From positions 1 to 64,000 of the forward strand of contig JAGYKR010000007.1 of NCBI GenBank assembly GCA_018401375.1: 64,000 nt of DNA, written 5' to 3'. A program made the translations under genes and the position numbers. Position 1 is the stretch's first letter, and each line of letters starts with the position of its first letter. The stretch is from Ilumatobacteraceae bacterium (GTDB lineage Bacteria; Actinomycetota; Acidimicrobiia; Acidimicrobiales; Ilumatobacteraceae). Of this stretch, positions 45,766 to 53,955 are shown one piece after another. The notes below the pieces were generated by a model. It was not told where the DNA came from and did no database searches. It was given only the letters and a program-made list of their open reading frames with translations.

Positions 45766-47305
45766 GTCCTTGCCAGTATGGCTGGCGCAGTTCACGTTTG
45801 AGGACCTTGCCTGAACCGGTTTTGGGAAGCTCGTCACGCCAGGCGAAAGACCGCGGCAACTTATAACTCGCCAGATGGGCCCGAGCGTGGGCCGAAAGAT
45901 CCTCTTCGGTGAGGAGGCCGCCACTCACGAGTACCACTTCGGCGTGCACGATCTCACCCCAGTCTTCGCTCGGAATCCCAAACACTGCGGCTTCTACCAC
46001 CAGCGGGTGGGCTTCAAGAACGGCTTCGATTTCCGCAGGATAAATGTTCATTCCCCCGGAAATGATCATGTCTTTTTTGCGGTCGCAGATGTAGATGAAG
46101 CCTTCGTCATCGAGATAGGCGATGTCCCCGACGGTCTGGAACCCGTCCCGATGATCCTCCTCAAACTTGTCGTGCTGTTTGTAGTAATCCGAGAACACCG
46201 ATGGGCTCCGCACGAACAACTCGCCGGTGGCATCGGGTCCGGTGGCCGTCACCACATAGCCGTCCACGTCATAAAGGCGCACCTCCACCATCGGCGCCGG
46301 CTTTCCGCAGGATCCTGGTTTGCGCATCTGATCCTCAGGCCGCAGCACCGTATTCACACCGAGTTCGGTGGATCCATACACCTCAAACAGGGAGTCGGGC
46401 GGGAAGTCCTCCACATACCGTTGTTTGAGGGCGAAACTCCACGGGGCCGCATTGGCGATCATCACCCGCATCGATGAGGTGTCGTATCGATCCTTGGTTT
46501 CACCTGGCAGGTTCGTGATCATCCGGATCGGAGTCGGAGCCGAAAACGTGGATGTACACCGGTAGGTCTCCAGCAAACGCAACCAGTCCTCAGGGTCAAA
46601 CTTGCGTTGCAGCACCACAGTTTGGCCCATGGCCATTGCGATGTTCATGAACCCGCCGGGCCCCGAGTGATAGAGCGGACCCGTGGTCAGATAAATGTCA
46701 TCGGGCTGGTAGCCGATGTGGGCGAGCAAGGCCGCCACCTGTTCGGGACTTCCCGCTGACTTGCGTAACGCGCCTTTGGGCTTACCGGTGGTCCCTGATG
46801 TGTAAATCATCGTGGCGCCAGCTTCTTCGGTGGCCTCGAGGACCGGCGGTTCCACAGAAGCCGTCATCATCAGATCGTCCACCGACACCATCCCGAGTGG
46901 GGCGGGGCCATCGAACACGAGGATCGTGGTCACCTTGGGGATCTCGGAGCGAATCCGCTGGAACAGATCAGCGAACTCGGCATCCACATAGACCACCTCA
47001 GTATCGGAATGGTCAGTCACATATGCGGCTTCGTCATCGCTGAGGCGATAGTTCAAAGGCACTGCTGTGGCGCCGATCTTGCGAGCCGCATTGACCATGG
47101 TGACGATTCCGAGCGAGTTCTGCCCGCACCACACCACTTTGGTACCCGATCGCACCCCGAGCCCGGCCAACACATTGGCCAAACGATTAGCGGATTGTTC
47201 GAGCTCGCTATAGGACTGGATCCGGATGTCGGTTCCCCGGCGGTCGTCCACCACCGCGATCTTGTCGGGCTGATTGAGGGCGTGCACTGTCAACAGGTCT
47301 GCCAT
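45749..47305 (-). CDS. Class I adenylate-forming acyl-CoA synthetase
   Basis: 518 residues. It activates a carboxylic acid as acyl-AMP, then transfers it to CoA. P-loop IYTSGTTGKPKGALR, A5 motif FEVYGSTELG, A7/A8 TVGDIAYLDDEGFIYICDRKKDMIISGG (in part VGDIAYLDDEGFIYICDR), and A10 Lys in PKTGSGKVLKREL. The ATG at 47305 gives the family N-terminus. It is divergent from the MaoC gene. The chain-length specificity is unknown. Confidence 0.9.
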   Translation of the reverse strand: MADLLTVHALNQPDKIAVVDDRRGTDIRIQSYSELEQSANRLANVLAGLGVRSGTKVVWCGQNSLGIVTMVNAARKIGATAVPLNYRLSDDEAAYVTDHSDTEVVYVDAEFADLFQRIRSEIPKVTTILVFDGPAPLGMVSVDDLMMTASVEPPVLEATEEAGATMIYTSGTTGKPKGALRKSAGSPEQVAALLAHIGYQPDDIYLTTGPLYHSGPGGFMNIAMAMGQTVVLQRKFDPEDWLRLLETYRCTSTFSAPTPIRMITNLPGETKDRYDTSSMRVMIANAAPWSFALKQRYVEDFPPDSLFEVYGSTELGVNTVLRPEDQMRKPGSCGKPAPMVEVRLYDVDGYVVTATGPDATGELFVRSPSVFSDYYKQHDKFEEDHRDGFQTVGDIAYLDDEGFIYICDRKKDMIISGGMNIYPAEIEAVLEAHPLVVEAAVFGIPSEDWGEIVHAEVVLVSGGLLTEEDLSAHARAHLASYKLPRSFAWRDELPKTGSGKVLKRELRQPYWQGHGTNL

Positions 47306-47349
47306 CTCGCATTCGTAGCAGGTCCACAGGCTCTGACATGCTGGCGGAC

Positions 47350-47808
47350 ATGTCAGTACGCACAATTAACGGAATCGAAGAACTCAAGTCCCTCGTGGGT
47401 GAGCACCTCGGCTACAGCCCCTACGTGGCCGTCACCCAAGAGCAGGTAAATACTTTTGCTGATGCCACCGGTGATCATCAGTGGATTCATATCGATGTGG
47501 AGCGCGCCACGGCCGGTCCTTTCGGAGCACCGATCGCCCACGGCTATTTGACCTTGTCCATGGGACCGATGTTGTCCCCACAGATCTTTAACGTCTCAGG
47601 GATTTCAATGGGCGTGAACTACGGCTGCGCAAAGGTGCGCTTCCCCTCTCCTGTACCGGTGGGATCCAACCTACGTCTCGGCGCCAAACTGCTAGAGGTC
47701 ACCGATGTGGCTGGTGGCGTGCAAGTAATGATGGAGTTCACCTTTGAGGTGGAGGGTTCATCCAAGCCTTCCTGCGTGGCCGAAGTCATCTTCCGTTACT
47801 ACATCTGA
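47350..47808 (+). CDS. MaoC-like dehydratase
   Basis: 152 residues, a single hot-dog domain. R-specific enoyl-CoA hydratase motif: FADATGDHQWIHIDVERA (catalytic Asp and His in DATGDHQWIH), then FGAPIAHGYLTLS and RFPSPVPVGSNLRL. It hydrates enoyl-CoA, here possibly with the adjacent acyl-CoA ligase. An ATG four codons earlier (47338) is also possible. The stop TGA lies in the first unit of a fivefold 15-base repeat. Confidence 0.88.
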   Translation: MSVRTINGIEELKSLVGEHLGYSPYVAVTQEQVNTFADATGDHQWIHIDVERATAGPFGAPIAHGYLTLSMGPMLSPQIFNVSGISMGVNYGCAKVRFPSPVPVGSNLRLGAKLLEVTDVAGGVQVMMEFTFEVEGSSKPSCVAEVIFRYYI

Positions 47809-47876
47809 CTTTTTGGGTCTGACTTTTTTGGATCTGACTTCTTTGGATCTGACTTCTTTGGGTCTGACTTTTCAGT
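47804..47876. repeat. Five-unit 15-base tandem repeat between convergent genes
   Basis: Units of TCTGACTTYTTTGGR begin at 47804, 47818, 47833, 47848 and 47863 (the first is 14 bases, the last partial). The first unit holds the MaoC stop. The array fills the whole gap to the stop of the convergent oxidoreductase at 47878. Confidence 0.85.
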
Positions 47877-47877
47877 T

Positions 47878-48846
47878 TCAGCGGAACTGCGGGATGACCT
47901 CGGTTGCGAAGCGTTCCAAGGTCTCGGTGTCGGGGTAGTCCGCACACCACGGGATAAATCCCCGGCACCCGAGATCGATGTAGCTCTGCATCTTTTCGGC
48001 TACCTGTTCAGGGGTACCCACCAAGTTGTTCGCTCGCCATGATTCGGCGGAATCCCCCCACAGGCTGCGCGAGCCCTCAGCCAAGACCTCGGCTTCGCTG
48101 CCGCGGATCATGATCTCAGGTGACCACGTCATTCCGATCTCCGAGGGATCGCGGCCGAATGTCGCACAGTGGCCATGCAATATGTCCCGTTTGTGCGCCC
48201 ACTGCTCAAGTTGACCTCCGAAGTTGGAGTAATCCGCGAGCCGGGCCACCACCCGCAATGTCAGCTGTTCCCCTCCGCCACCGATCCAAATCGGCGGTCG
48301 GGGGCTTTGCAACGGCTTAGGGTCGCAGTTAGCCCGAGTCACCTCGTAGTACTTACCTCGGTAGGTGGTTTCGGGTTGAGTCCACATCGAGGTGACGATC
48401 TCTACCGATTCGCGCAGCATCCCAATCCGATCCTTCGGGGTCGGGAACTCGTATCCGTATCCCCGGTACTCGTTCTCGTACCAGCCGGCCCCAATCCCCC
48501 AGTCGAGGCGTCCACCCGAGATCACATCCACCGTGGAGGTGATCTTGGCTAAGAGCGCCGGATTGCGATAGCTGTTGCATCCCACCATCTGACCGAGACG
48601 GATCCGAGAGGTACGTTGACTGAGCGCTGCGACCGTCGTCCAACATTCAAACACCGCCTCATGGGAGGGTCGGGGCACGTTGTGAACGTGGTCGTACACC
48701 CAGATCGAGTCATACCCGAGCTCCTCGGCGAGCATTGCGATCTCCATCGCCCGCTCCCACTTGGCACTCGCCCCGTCGATTGCGGACAGTTCCATTTTCC
48801 AGCCCTGAGGCATGAACACGCCGAACACGATCTTGTGATCACTCAT
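47878..48846 (-). CDS. LLM-class F420-dependent oxidoreductase
   Basis: 322 residues, luciferase-like TIM barrel. IVFGVFMPQGWKMEL at the N-terminus, then YDSIWVYDHVHNVP, RIRLGQMVGCNSYRNPALLAKI (in part VGCNSYRNPALL), GRLDWGIGAGWYENEY and PPIWIGGGGEQLTLRVVARLAD (in part IWIGGGGEQLTLR). It is not close to the copy at 596. TATGTT lies 6 bases before the ATG, suggesting a leaderless message. The substrate is unknown. Confidence 0.88.
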   Translation of the reverse strand: MSDHKIVFGVFMPQGWKMELSAIDGASAKWERAMEIAMLAEELGYDSIWVYDHVHNVPRPSHEAVFECWTTVAALSQRTSRIRLGQMVGCNSYRNPALLAKITSTVDVISGGRLDWGIGAGWYENEYRGYGYEFPTPKDRIGMLRESVEIVTSMWTQPETTYRGKYYEVTRANCDPKPLQSPRPPIWIGGGGEQLTLRVVARLADYSNFGGQLEQWAHKRDILHGHCATFGRDPSEIGMTWSPEIMIRGSEAEVLAEGSRSLWGDSAESWRANNLVGTPEQVAEKMQSYIDLGCRGFIPWCADYPDTETLERFATEVIPQFR

Positions 48847-48852
48847 AGCGCC

Positions 48853-48858
48853 AACATA
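48853..48858 (-). promoter_or_regulatory. Putative -10 hexamer of the F420 oxidoreductase gene
   Basis: TATGTT on the minus strand with 6 bases to the ATG at 48846; no ribosome binding site. Confidence 0.35.
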
Positions 48859-48961
48859 GGTCGCCGAGAGTCACGGCAGTGGACCCTGATGTACTCATGG
48901 TTCGATCCGCCCGGTTCCGATTCGTGGGGATGACCCGAAGCTCATCTAGGTTGCCGTACTT

Positions 48962-50632
48962 ATGGAGAGTGTCGATCGTTCCTCCACACAGCTCGGTCTT
49001 GCAGAGGTCCATGAAGCCATCGCCGCTTCGCGACCGGATCAGGAATGTCTTGTGTTTAGGGACCGTCGACTGACATGGTCCGAGGTCACCGATCGGACAC
49101 GTCAGCTTGCTAACTACTTGCTCTCCGAAGGGCTCGGGTGCCACATCGAACGCGCCGAACGTGCCGGTCATGAATCTGGACAAGATCACTTAGCGATCTA
49201 CCTTCATAACGGCAACGAATATCTCGAAGCCATGTTGGGGGCCATCAAAGCCCGGGTCGTTCCGTTCAATGTCAACTACCGCTACGTGGCCGAAGAACTG
49301 CGCTACCTGCTCAACGATGCCGGGGCCACCGCCGTGGTGGTGCACTCTCAGTTTGTTCCCGTTCTCGCTGAAGTGTTGCCGGATCTCCCTGCGCTGCGAG
49401 TCATCATCCAAGTCCCCGATCAGTCCGGCCATGATCTGTTGCCGGGCGCCATCTGGTACGAGGACGCCCTAGCGGGTGCGTCCGCCGAGCGACCAGCGGT
49501 CACATGGAGCGCTGACGATCTCTACATCTTGTACACCGGTGGTACCACCGGAATGCCCAAAGGTGTCATGTGGCGTAACGGCGATGCGATGGTGGAATGC
49601 TTTGGCGGGTCAAAGACTGCTGTCACCCTTGATGATTGGGTGGCCGAAGCAAATGTCGGGTTACGGGCGGTACTCGCCCCGCCGTTCATGCACGGCGCCG
49701 GGCATTGGGTCAGCTTTCGGACGTGGCTGGGCGGAGGAACCGTGTTCGTCCAATCGATCCCCGAGCGCCTCGAGCCCACCGACATCTGGGGTCTGGTGGA
49801 ACGCGAGGACGTGAACTTCTTGTTGATCGTCGGGGATGCTTTCGCCCGCCCATTGATCGACGAACTCGATCGCACCGGTAGCGAGAAGTCAAGCACTCAT
49901 CCGTCTGGATACGACCTGTCCAGCCTGACGGTGATCCTGTCCGGCGGTGCTGCACTATCCGCCAATCTGAAAGATGAGTTCCTCGCCCACCTACCAACTT
50001 TGATGATCGTGGACGGGCTCGGTTCATCCGAAGCCGGAGGGCAGATCTCGCACGTGTCCACATCGGGTGGAGCAAGTACGGGCACTTTTGATCTGACTCC
50101 AGGCAATCATGTGTTGTCGGCTGATCTGGACCGCGTCCTCGAGCCTGGTGACCCCGAAATCGGATGGCTCGCCAAATCAGGCCGTCTGGCTCTCGGCTAC
50201 CTCGGCGATCCGGTCAAGACCGCCAAGACCTATCCGGTGGTGAATGGACAACGCTACGCAGTCCCCGGCGATCGGGCCCGCCTGCGCGCCGACAACGTGG
50301 TGGAACTGCACGGCCGCGATTCGGTCACCATCAACTCTGGCGGAGAAAAGATCTTTGCCGAAGAGGTAGAGGCTGCGATCAAAGCCCACCCTGCGATCTA
50401 TGACTGTGTGGTGGCGGGCCGTCCGAGCGAACGCTGGGGTAATGAGGTTGTGGCCGTTGTCAGGATCCGTGAGGGCTACAGCGTGACTGATGAGGAACTG
50501 CGCGCCGAGGCCGAGCGCCATATCGCGCGTTACAAACTGCCCAAAGCCATTCTGCGGGTGGCGGAGATCCAACGCTCGCCTTCAGGTAAAGCCGATTATC
50601 GCTGGGCCTCAGGCATCGCCCGAGACGCTTAA
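48962..50632 (+). CDS. Acyl-CoA synthetase (AMP-forming)
   Basis: 556 residues. P-loop LYTGGTTGMPKGVMWRNGD, with TGG instead of TSG as in a steroid/fatty acyl-CoA synthetase subgroup; PPFMHGAGHWVSFRTW; DGLGSSEAGGQ; GGEKIFAEEVEAAIKAHPA; and the A10 Lys in RSPSGKADYRW. This subgroup (FadD-like) is common in Actinobacteria that degrade lipids and sterols. TAGGTT is 9 bases before the ATG. It is divergent from the F420 oxidoreductase. Confidence 0.9.
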   Translation: MESVDRSSTQLGLAEVHEAIAASRPDQECLVFRDRRLTWSEVTDRTRQLANYLLSEGLGCHIERAERAGHESGQDHLAIYLHNGNEYLEAMLGAIKARVVPFNVNYRYVAEELRYLLNDAGATAVVVHSQFVPVLAEVLPDLPALRVIIQVPDQSGHDLLPGAIWYEDALAGASAERPAVTWSADDLYILYTGGTTGMPKGVMWRNGDAMVECFGGSKTAVTLDDWVAEANVGLRAVLAPPFMHGAGHWVSFRTWLGGGTVFVQSIPERLEPTDIWGLVEREDVNFLLIVGDAFARPLIDELDRTGSEKSSTHPSGYDLSSLTVILSGGAALSANLKDEFLAHLPTLMIVDGLGSSEAGGQISHVSTSGGASTGTFDLTPGNHVLSADLDRVLEPGDPEIGWLAKSGRLALGYLGDPVKTAKTYPVVNGQRYAVPGDRARLRADNVVELHGRDSVTINSGGEKIFAEEVEAAIKAHPAIYDCVVAGRPSERWGNEVVAVVRIREGYSVTDEELRAEAERHIARYKLPKAILRVAEIQRSPSGKADYRWASGIARDA

Positions 50633-50657
50633 TCTGGCGACGTCACACTGCGCCGGT

Positions 50658-51878
50658 TCAGACTGGAAGATTCCCGGTGGCCACTTTGGTGGTGCCGAAA
50701 TCCTTGAAGGCGGCGATGGTGCGCTGCGCGATTCGCATCTGATGGATCTCATCGGCCCCGTCAGCAAACCGTGCCCAGCGGGCTTGTTGGAGCATGTGGG
50801 CGAGCGGAGTGTCCGTGGAATAGCCGAGCGCCCCGTGGACCTGGATGGCTCGGTCAATGATTCGCCACAAACTGTTGGCCACGAAATGCTTCGCCATCGA
50901 CACCACCGAGGTGAACTCCATGCCGTTTTCGATCTGATACGCGGCGTGCAGCACCATCAGTTTGCACTGGTACATCTCCATCGCCGAGTCCGCAATCAGC
51001 CACTGGATACCTTGTTTCTCTGCGAGCAATGACCCGTGGGAGTACCTCTCGAGTGAGCGTTCCACCATCATGTCGAGCGCGATCTCGGCTTGGCCGATCC
51101 ACCGCATGCAGTGTGCAAGGCGGGCCGGACCGAGCCGGTATTGGCCGAGCAGATGCCCTTGGCCTTGGCCGCCGAGCATGTTTGAGGCCGGGACCCGCAA
51201 GTCCTCGATCAAGATCTCGCAATGGTTGTGACCGCCCGACATGGTGTGGACGTCGCGGACCACGTTCCAGCCCTCAGAGGGAAGATCCACAATGAAACAC
51301 GAGTTTGCCGCCTGTGGGACCTCGGGATCTTCTTCGGTGCGGGCCACCAGCAGCGCAAACATTGCGCCGCGCGCCCCCGAAATGAACCATTTGTGGCCAT
51401 TAATCACCCATTCATCGCCATCGCGATACGCGAAGGTCTTGATCAAGGTGGGATCGGATCCGGCCACCTCTGGCTCGGTCATCGCAAAGCAGGATCGTGC
51501 CGTGCCGTCACATAGGGGGCGTAAGTACTTCTCTTTCTGCTCATCGGTTCCCCAATGCAACAAGGTGTGCTGGTTACCTTCATCGGGTGCTTGAGCGTTG
51601 ATCACAAACGGTCCAATGGACACCTTGGCGGCCTCAGCGGACACCGCAGCCATCGCTGTTGGGCCTAGTCCCATCCCACCCCATTCAGCGGGCATATGTG
51701 GGAGCCACAGGCCTTGTTCACCGCGGGCTTCGCCCCGCAATTTCACAATGGTTGCAATCACCGCAGAGCGATCAGCCTGATCAGTGGCCTCCCATGCCGG
51801 TCGCACCCGTTCGTCCATAAACGCCCGAACCTTGAGCCGCACATCTTCCACCTCAGGCGGAAAGGAAAAGTCGATCAT
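50658..51878 (-). CDS. Acyl-CoA dehydrogenase
   Basis: 406 residues, FAD-dependent. LPHMPAEWGGMGLGP, CFAMTEPEVAGSDPT (FAD/substrate strand), WVINGHKWFISGARGA, and the C-terminal VHGALGYSTDTPLA. The position near HGSLLAEKQGIQWLIADSAMEMY (in part KQGIQWLIADSAM) matches FadE-type enzymes for long or branched chains. GGGAG lies 8 bases before the ATG. It is convergent with the acyl-CoA synthetase gene. Confidence 0.92.
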   Translation of the reverse strand: MIDFSFPPEVEDVRLKVRAFMDERVRPAWEATDQADRSAVIATIVKLRGEARGEQGLWLPHMPAEWGGMGLGPTAMAAVSAEAAKVSIGPFVINAQAPDEGNQHTLLHWGTDEQKEKYLRPLCDGTARSCFAMTEPEVAGSDPTLIKTFAYRDGDEWVINGHKWFISGARGAMFALLVARTEEDPEVPQAANSCFIVDLPSEGWNVVRDVHTMSGGHNHCEILIEDLRVPASNMLGGQGQGHLLGQYRLGPARLAHCMRWIGQAEIALDMMVERSLERYSHGSLLAEKQGIQWLIADSAMEMYQCKLMVLHAAYQIENGMEFTSVVSMAKHFVANSLWRIIDRAIQVHGALGYSTDTPLAHMLQQARWARFADGADEIHQMRIAQRTIAAFKDFGTTKVATGNLPV

Positions 51879-51980
51879 CGCATCACTCCCTACATGAATG
51901 TTCTGGTCCGAATGTTCTGGCTGTGACCATCATCGCCGGTGATCACCGAGCAGGGCGAGGCGAATCTGTGACCCGCGCCG

Positions 51981-51986
51981 TAACCT
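51981..51986 (+). promoter_or_regulatory. Putative -10 hexamer of menG-menF
   Basis: TAACCT with 7 bases to the ATG at 51994 and no ribosome binding site. Confidence 0.4.
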
Positions 51987-51993
51987 CACAACG

Positions 51994-52764
51994 ATGACGC
52001 AGCACAACGATGCCATCGGGGCCAGTTCGGATGTGGCAGAGCATTCCCGAGCGAACTCCTGGGATCGCGAAACCTTGCCCGAAGGCACCGAGAAGGTCAC
52101 TGCGGTCCGCGACATGTTTGATGCGATCGCTCCGCGCTATGACCTCGTGAACCGGATCATGACCTTTCGTCTCGACACCCGGTGGCGACGTAAGGCGGTG
52201 CGCACTTTGGATCTGCCCGCCGGATCCCGGGTCCTCGATTTAGCTTCAGGGACCGGAGATTTGTGCCGCGACCTGAAACGCGTTGGACTGCGGCCGGTGT
52301 CGGTGGATTTGTCCTATGGCATGTTGGCTGCAGATCGCTCGGGGGCACCACGAGCCCAGGCGGACATTCTCCGACTCCCCATGCCCGACGCCAGTGTTGA
52401 CGGGGTGACCTGTGGGTTTGCGTTACGCAACCTCGTGGATCTCGACGCGTTCTTCACCGAGTTAGCTCGGGTGGTGCGGCCCGGTGGACGCATTGCATTG
52501 CTCGATGTGGGGGTACCGCGCAACCGGTTGATTCGTTTCGGTAACGGCATCTATTTCGGCAAGGTGGTCCCCAAAATCGGCGGCCTGCTCTCTGACCCGG
52601 CTGCCTACCGCTATCTCCCCCGCAGCGTCGCGTATCTGCCAGCACCATCGGTGATGGTGGCCTCTTTACGCAGAGTCGGGTTTGGCGATGCACGTCATCA
52701 TCATCTCTCAGGCGGGATCACCCAACTCTTAGATGCCACTCGCGACGCATCTCAGATTTCATGA
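51994..52764 (+). CDS. menG: Demethylmenaquinone methyltransferase
   Basis: Last step of menaquinone synthesis, C-methylation of demethylmenaquinone. It has 256 residues of the UbiE/MenG family: VRDMFDAIAPRYDLVNRIMTF (in part FDAIAPRYDLVNRIMTF), VLDLASGTGDLCRDL (SAM motif I), DGVTCGFALRNLVD and ARVVRPGGRIALLDVG. UbiE and MenG share these motifs, and the surrounding men genes decide for MenG. The stop overlaps the menF start. Confidence 0.93.
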   Translation: MTQHNDAIGASSDVAEHSRANSWDRETLPEGTEKVTAVRDMFDAIAPRYDLVNRIMTFRLDTRWRRKAVRTLDLPAGSRVLDLASGTGDLCRDLKRVGLRPVSVDLSYGMLAADRSGAPRAQADILRLPMPDASVDGVTCGFALRNLVDLDAFFTELARVVRPGGRIALLDVGVPRNRLIRFGNGIYFGKVVPKIGGLLSDPAAYRYLPRSVAYLPAPSVMVASLRRVGFGDARHHHLSGGITQLLDATRDASQIS

Positions 52765-53954
52765 ACACACCGCAGTCCCGATTGATTGCAGTCACCACTC
52801 CATATGAGGGGACCGCGTCTCTCGAACAGATCGCTGGGTCAACGGGCGTGTTGTTTGTGCGCAATGGATGCGGATTTGCCGGGCAGGGCGAGATCGCTCG
52901 CGTCACCGCGAACGCAGCAGTCGCAACCCTTGGATCTGTTGAGCACATCGACCACACCGGTTATGCGGTGGGCCCCATTGCGATTGGAACAGTCCCGTTC
53001 CTGCCCGGCTCCCCCGGCGAGATGATCATCCCGGCTGTTGTTGTCGGTGCTGACGCCAAGGGGCGTTCGTGGATCACGCGCATCAATGATCACGATCTCC
53101 TCCTGCGCGACTCGACTCCTCCGTTAGTTGGTGGGTTTCAGATCACCCAAGAAAACCCTGTTGATCACTATCTGCGTGCGGTCACCACCGCTCGTGATGC
53201 CGTGCGAGATCAGGGTCTCACCAAAGCGGTGATCGCTCGGGCGATACGGGTACACAGCGATCATCCGATGGATATCGCAGCAATCCTGCAACGTCTGCGT
53301 ACCTCGTTTGGATCCAGTTACCGCTTCAGCGTGGACGGCCTCGTCGGGGCCTCACCGGAATTACTGGTGGAGATCGAGGGTGAAACGGTGCGGTCACATC
53401 CTTTGGCGGGGACCACCACCCGCACCGGGGATCCGGCCACCGATGAACGTTTGGCCGCCGAACTGATCGCGAGCGTCAAGAATCAGGTGGAACACCGGAT
53501 CGTGATCGATGTGGTGCACGACACCTTGTTGCCGTATGTGTCCTATCTCGATTGGGAGCCTGAGCCCTCCATTGTCCCGGTGGCCAATGTGCAACACCTC
53601 GGCAGCGCCGTTGAAGGTCGTCTCTCCCAACCTCAGCCATCGGTGATCACCCTCGTGCGGGCGCTGTCACCCACGCCGGCTCTCGGCGGGCACCCCCGAG
53701 CGGCAGCTTTAGACCTGATCGGCGAGGTGGAGGGTTGTGAGCGTGGCCGCTACGGCGGAGCGGTGGGCTGGGTCAACGCGACAGGTCACGGCACATGGGC
53801 GGTGACGATCAGATGCGCCGAGTTCAGTGATGATCGCCGGTCGGCCCGACTCATGGCGGGCGGCGGCATCGTTGCCGAAAGCGACCCGCTCGCCGAACTT
53901 GCAGAAACTCAAGCAAAGTTTCAAGCGATGCTGTCGGCTCTGATCCGGGCCTAA
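52761..53954 (+). CDS. menF: Isochorismate synthase
   Basis: Converts chorismate to isochorismate, the first committed step to menaquinone. It has 397 residues of the chorismate-binding family: KAVIARAIRV, SYRFSVDGLVGASPELLVE, SHPLAGTTTRTGD, RIVIDVVHDTL, VQHLGSAVEGRL, LSPTPALGGHPRAAALDLI and ERGRYGGAVGW. ATGA overlap with menG. Entry enzymes for siderophores are similar, but the context favours MenF. Confidence 0.9.
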   Translation: MNTPQSRLIAVTTPYEGTASLEQIAGSTGVLFVRNGCGFAGQGEIARVTANAAVATLGSVEHIDHTGYAVGPIAIGTVPFLPGSPGEMIIPAVVVGADAKGRSWITRINDHDLLLRDSTPPLVGGFQITQENPVDHYLRAVTTARDAVRDQGLTKAVIARAIRVHSDHPMDIAAILQRLRTSFGSSYRFSVDGLVGASPELLVEIEGETVRSHPLAGTTTRTGDPATDERLAAELIASVKNQVEHRIVIDVVHDTLLPYVSYLDWEPEPSIVPVANVQHLGSAVEGRLSQPQPSVITLVRALSPTPALGGHPRAAALDLIGEVEGCERGRYGGAVGWVNATGHGTWAVTIRCAEFSDDRRSARLMAGGGIVAESDPLAELAETQAKFQAMLSALIRA

Positions 53955-53955
53955 G

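Noticed and set aside
47804-47876. CRISPR array
   Set aside because: The units are contiguous with no spacers and only 15 bases long.
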